Source: a virus. Taken from it: a stretch of DNA of 24,291 nt. Shown here in pieces: positions 24,209 through 24,291 of the stretch. The number at the start of each line of letters is the position of its first letter. The stretch's first letter is position 1. The translations under genes were made by a program, and so were the position numbers. The notes beneath the pieces were generated by a model. It searched no databases. It had not been told where the DNA came from and saw only the letters and a program-made list of their open reading frames with translations. The stretch covers positions 1 through 24,291 of the IMG/VR virus record IMGVR_UViG_3300009184_000210; one strand, 5' to 3'.

Positions 24209-24291
24209 CTACATTGTCTAAGTTATTCCAAAATTTTAAATAAAATTTGAGTTTGCTGCAATATTTAGAGCTACACTTAATGAAAAGCCCA
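24209..24291 (-). other. Sequence upstream of nrdB fragment, possible end of intron or inserted element
   Basis: These 83 bases do not encode NrdB-like sequence in any frame. On the minus strand they end ...GACAATGTAG just before TATGAGTTC (first conserved NrdB codons). One frame is open from the window edge to a TGA at 24204-24206 (GLFIKCSSKYC...FWNNLDNVV), possibly the tail of an inserted ORF, though it is short enough to be chance. Confidence 0.4.

Noticed and set aside
1-24291. tRNA genes and CRISPR arrays
   Set aside because: No cloverleaf with a T-loop GGTTCRA and acceptor pairing, and no set of spaced identical repeats of 20-40 bp, was found by eye; a tRNAscan-SE run would be decisive.

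Overview
This window looks like part of a large, T4-superfamily tailed phage (myovirus) with an AT-rich genome. The evidence is a set of closely packed, mostly minus-strand genes with ATGA/TAATG start-stop overlaps. They include a T4 RNase H-type 5'-3' exonuclease, a class I ribonucleotide reductase small subunit, a dCMP deaminase, and conserved proteins typical of T4-like cyanophages and pelagiphages. A T4-type late promoter (TATAAATA) precedes two probable virion proteins. Many of the small proteins resemble hypothetical proteins I associate with phages of freshwater or marine proteobacteria. The host cannot be fixed from the sequence, but its sigma-70 consensus (TTGACA-N17-TATAAT) is clearly used.

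Layout. (1) 1-7.5 kb, minus strand: core phage genes. These are a partial HxGH nucleotidyltransferase, the rnh homologue next to a conserved partner protein, a 302-aa and a 362-aa conserved protein, a metallophosphoesterase, a HAD-like hydrolase and small conserved genes. (2) 7.5-11.8 kb, minus strand: more GC-rich small accessory genes in tight operons, with a 13-bp periodic repeat and a pair of palindromes at 9.84-10.0 kb. (3) 11.83-12.08 kb: a 250-bp non-coding segment with a promoter, an AT-rich stretch, a palindrome and a helically phased TTATCCAC array. It is the best candidate for a replication origin or iteron locus. (4) 12.08-18.0 kb, minus strand: small early-type cassettes, most starting with a strong, sequence-related extended -10 sigma-70 promoter and often preceded by a CCC/GGG hairpin. 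Members include a GIY-YIG nuclease, a DUF1281-like protein and an AAA+ ATPase. (5) 18.05-18.25 kb: a divergent control region with four exact copies of TTTGCACA, three of them inside promoter elements. (6) 18.28-19.17 kb: the only plus-strand operon, five very small genes. (7) 19.15-24.29 kb, minus strand: a membrane-anchored protein, a seven-bladed RCC1 propeller protein, a LamG-like protein, a GIY-YIG-type protein, and a nucleotide-metabolism block (nucleotidyltransferase, dCMP deaminase, NrdB) interleaved with four small Cys-rich proteins.

How it may work together. Host-type promoters would drive many tiny early genes. The central 11.8-12.05 kb locus may start replication, and RNR and dCMP deaminase supply deoxynucleotides. 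RNase H would process Okazaki primers. The late promoter at 21.85 kb would switch on the LamG and RCC1 proteins, which look like surface or receptor-binding virion components.

Most notable: the origin-like array; an interrupted nrdB whose reading frame breaks at 24209 just upstream of conserved sequence (probable intron or homing-element insertion); a divergent promoter/hairpin module present three times that sends strong promoters antisense into minus-strand operons; the TTTGCACA operator cluster; and an A7 slippery site at which a -1 shift would open a 52-codon extension. Assignments rest on reading motifs and family memory; no database search was run.
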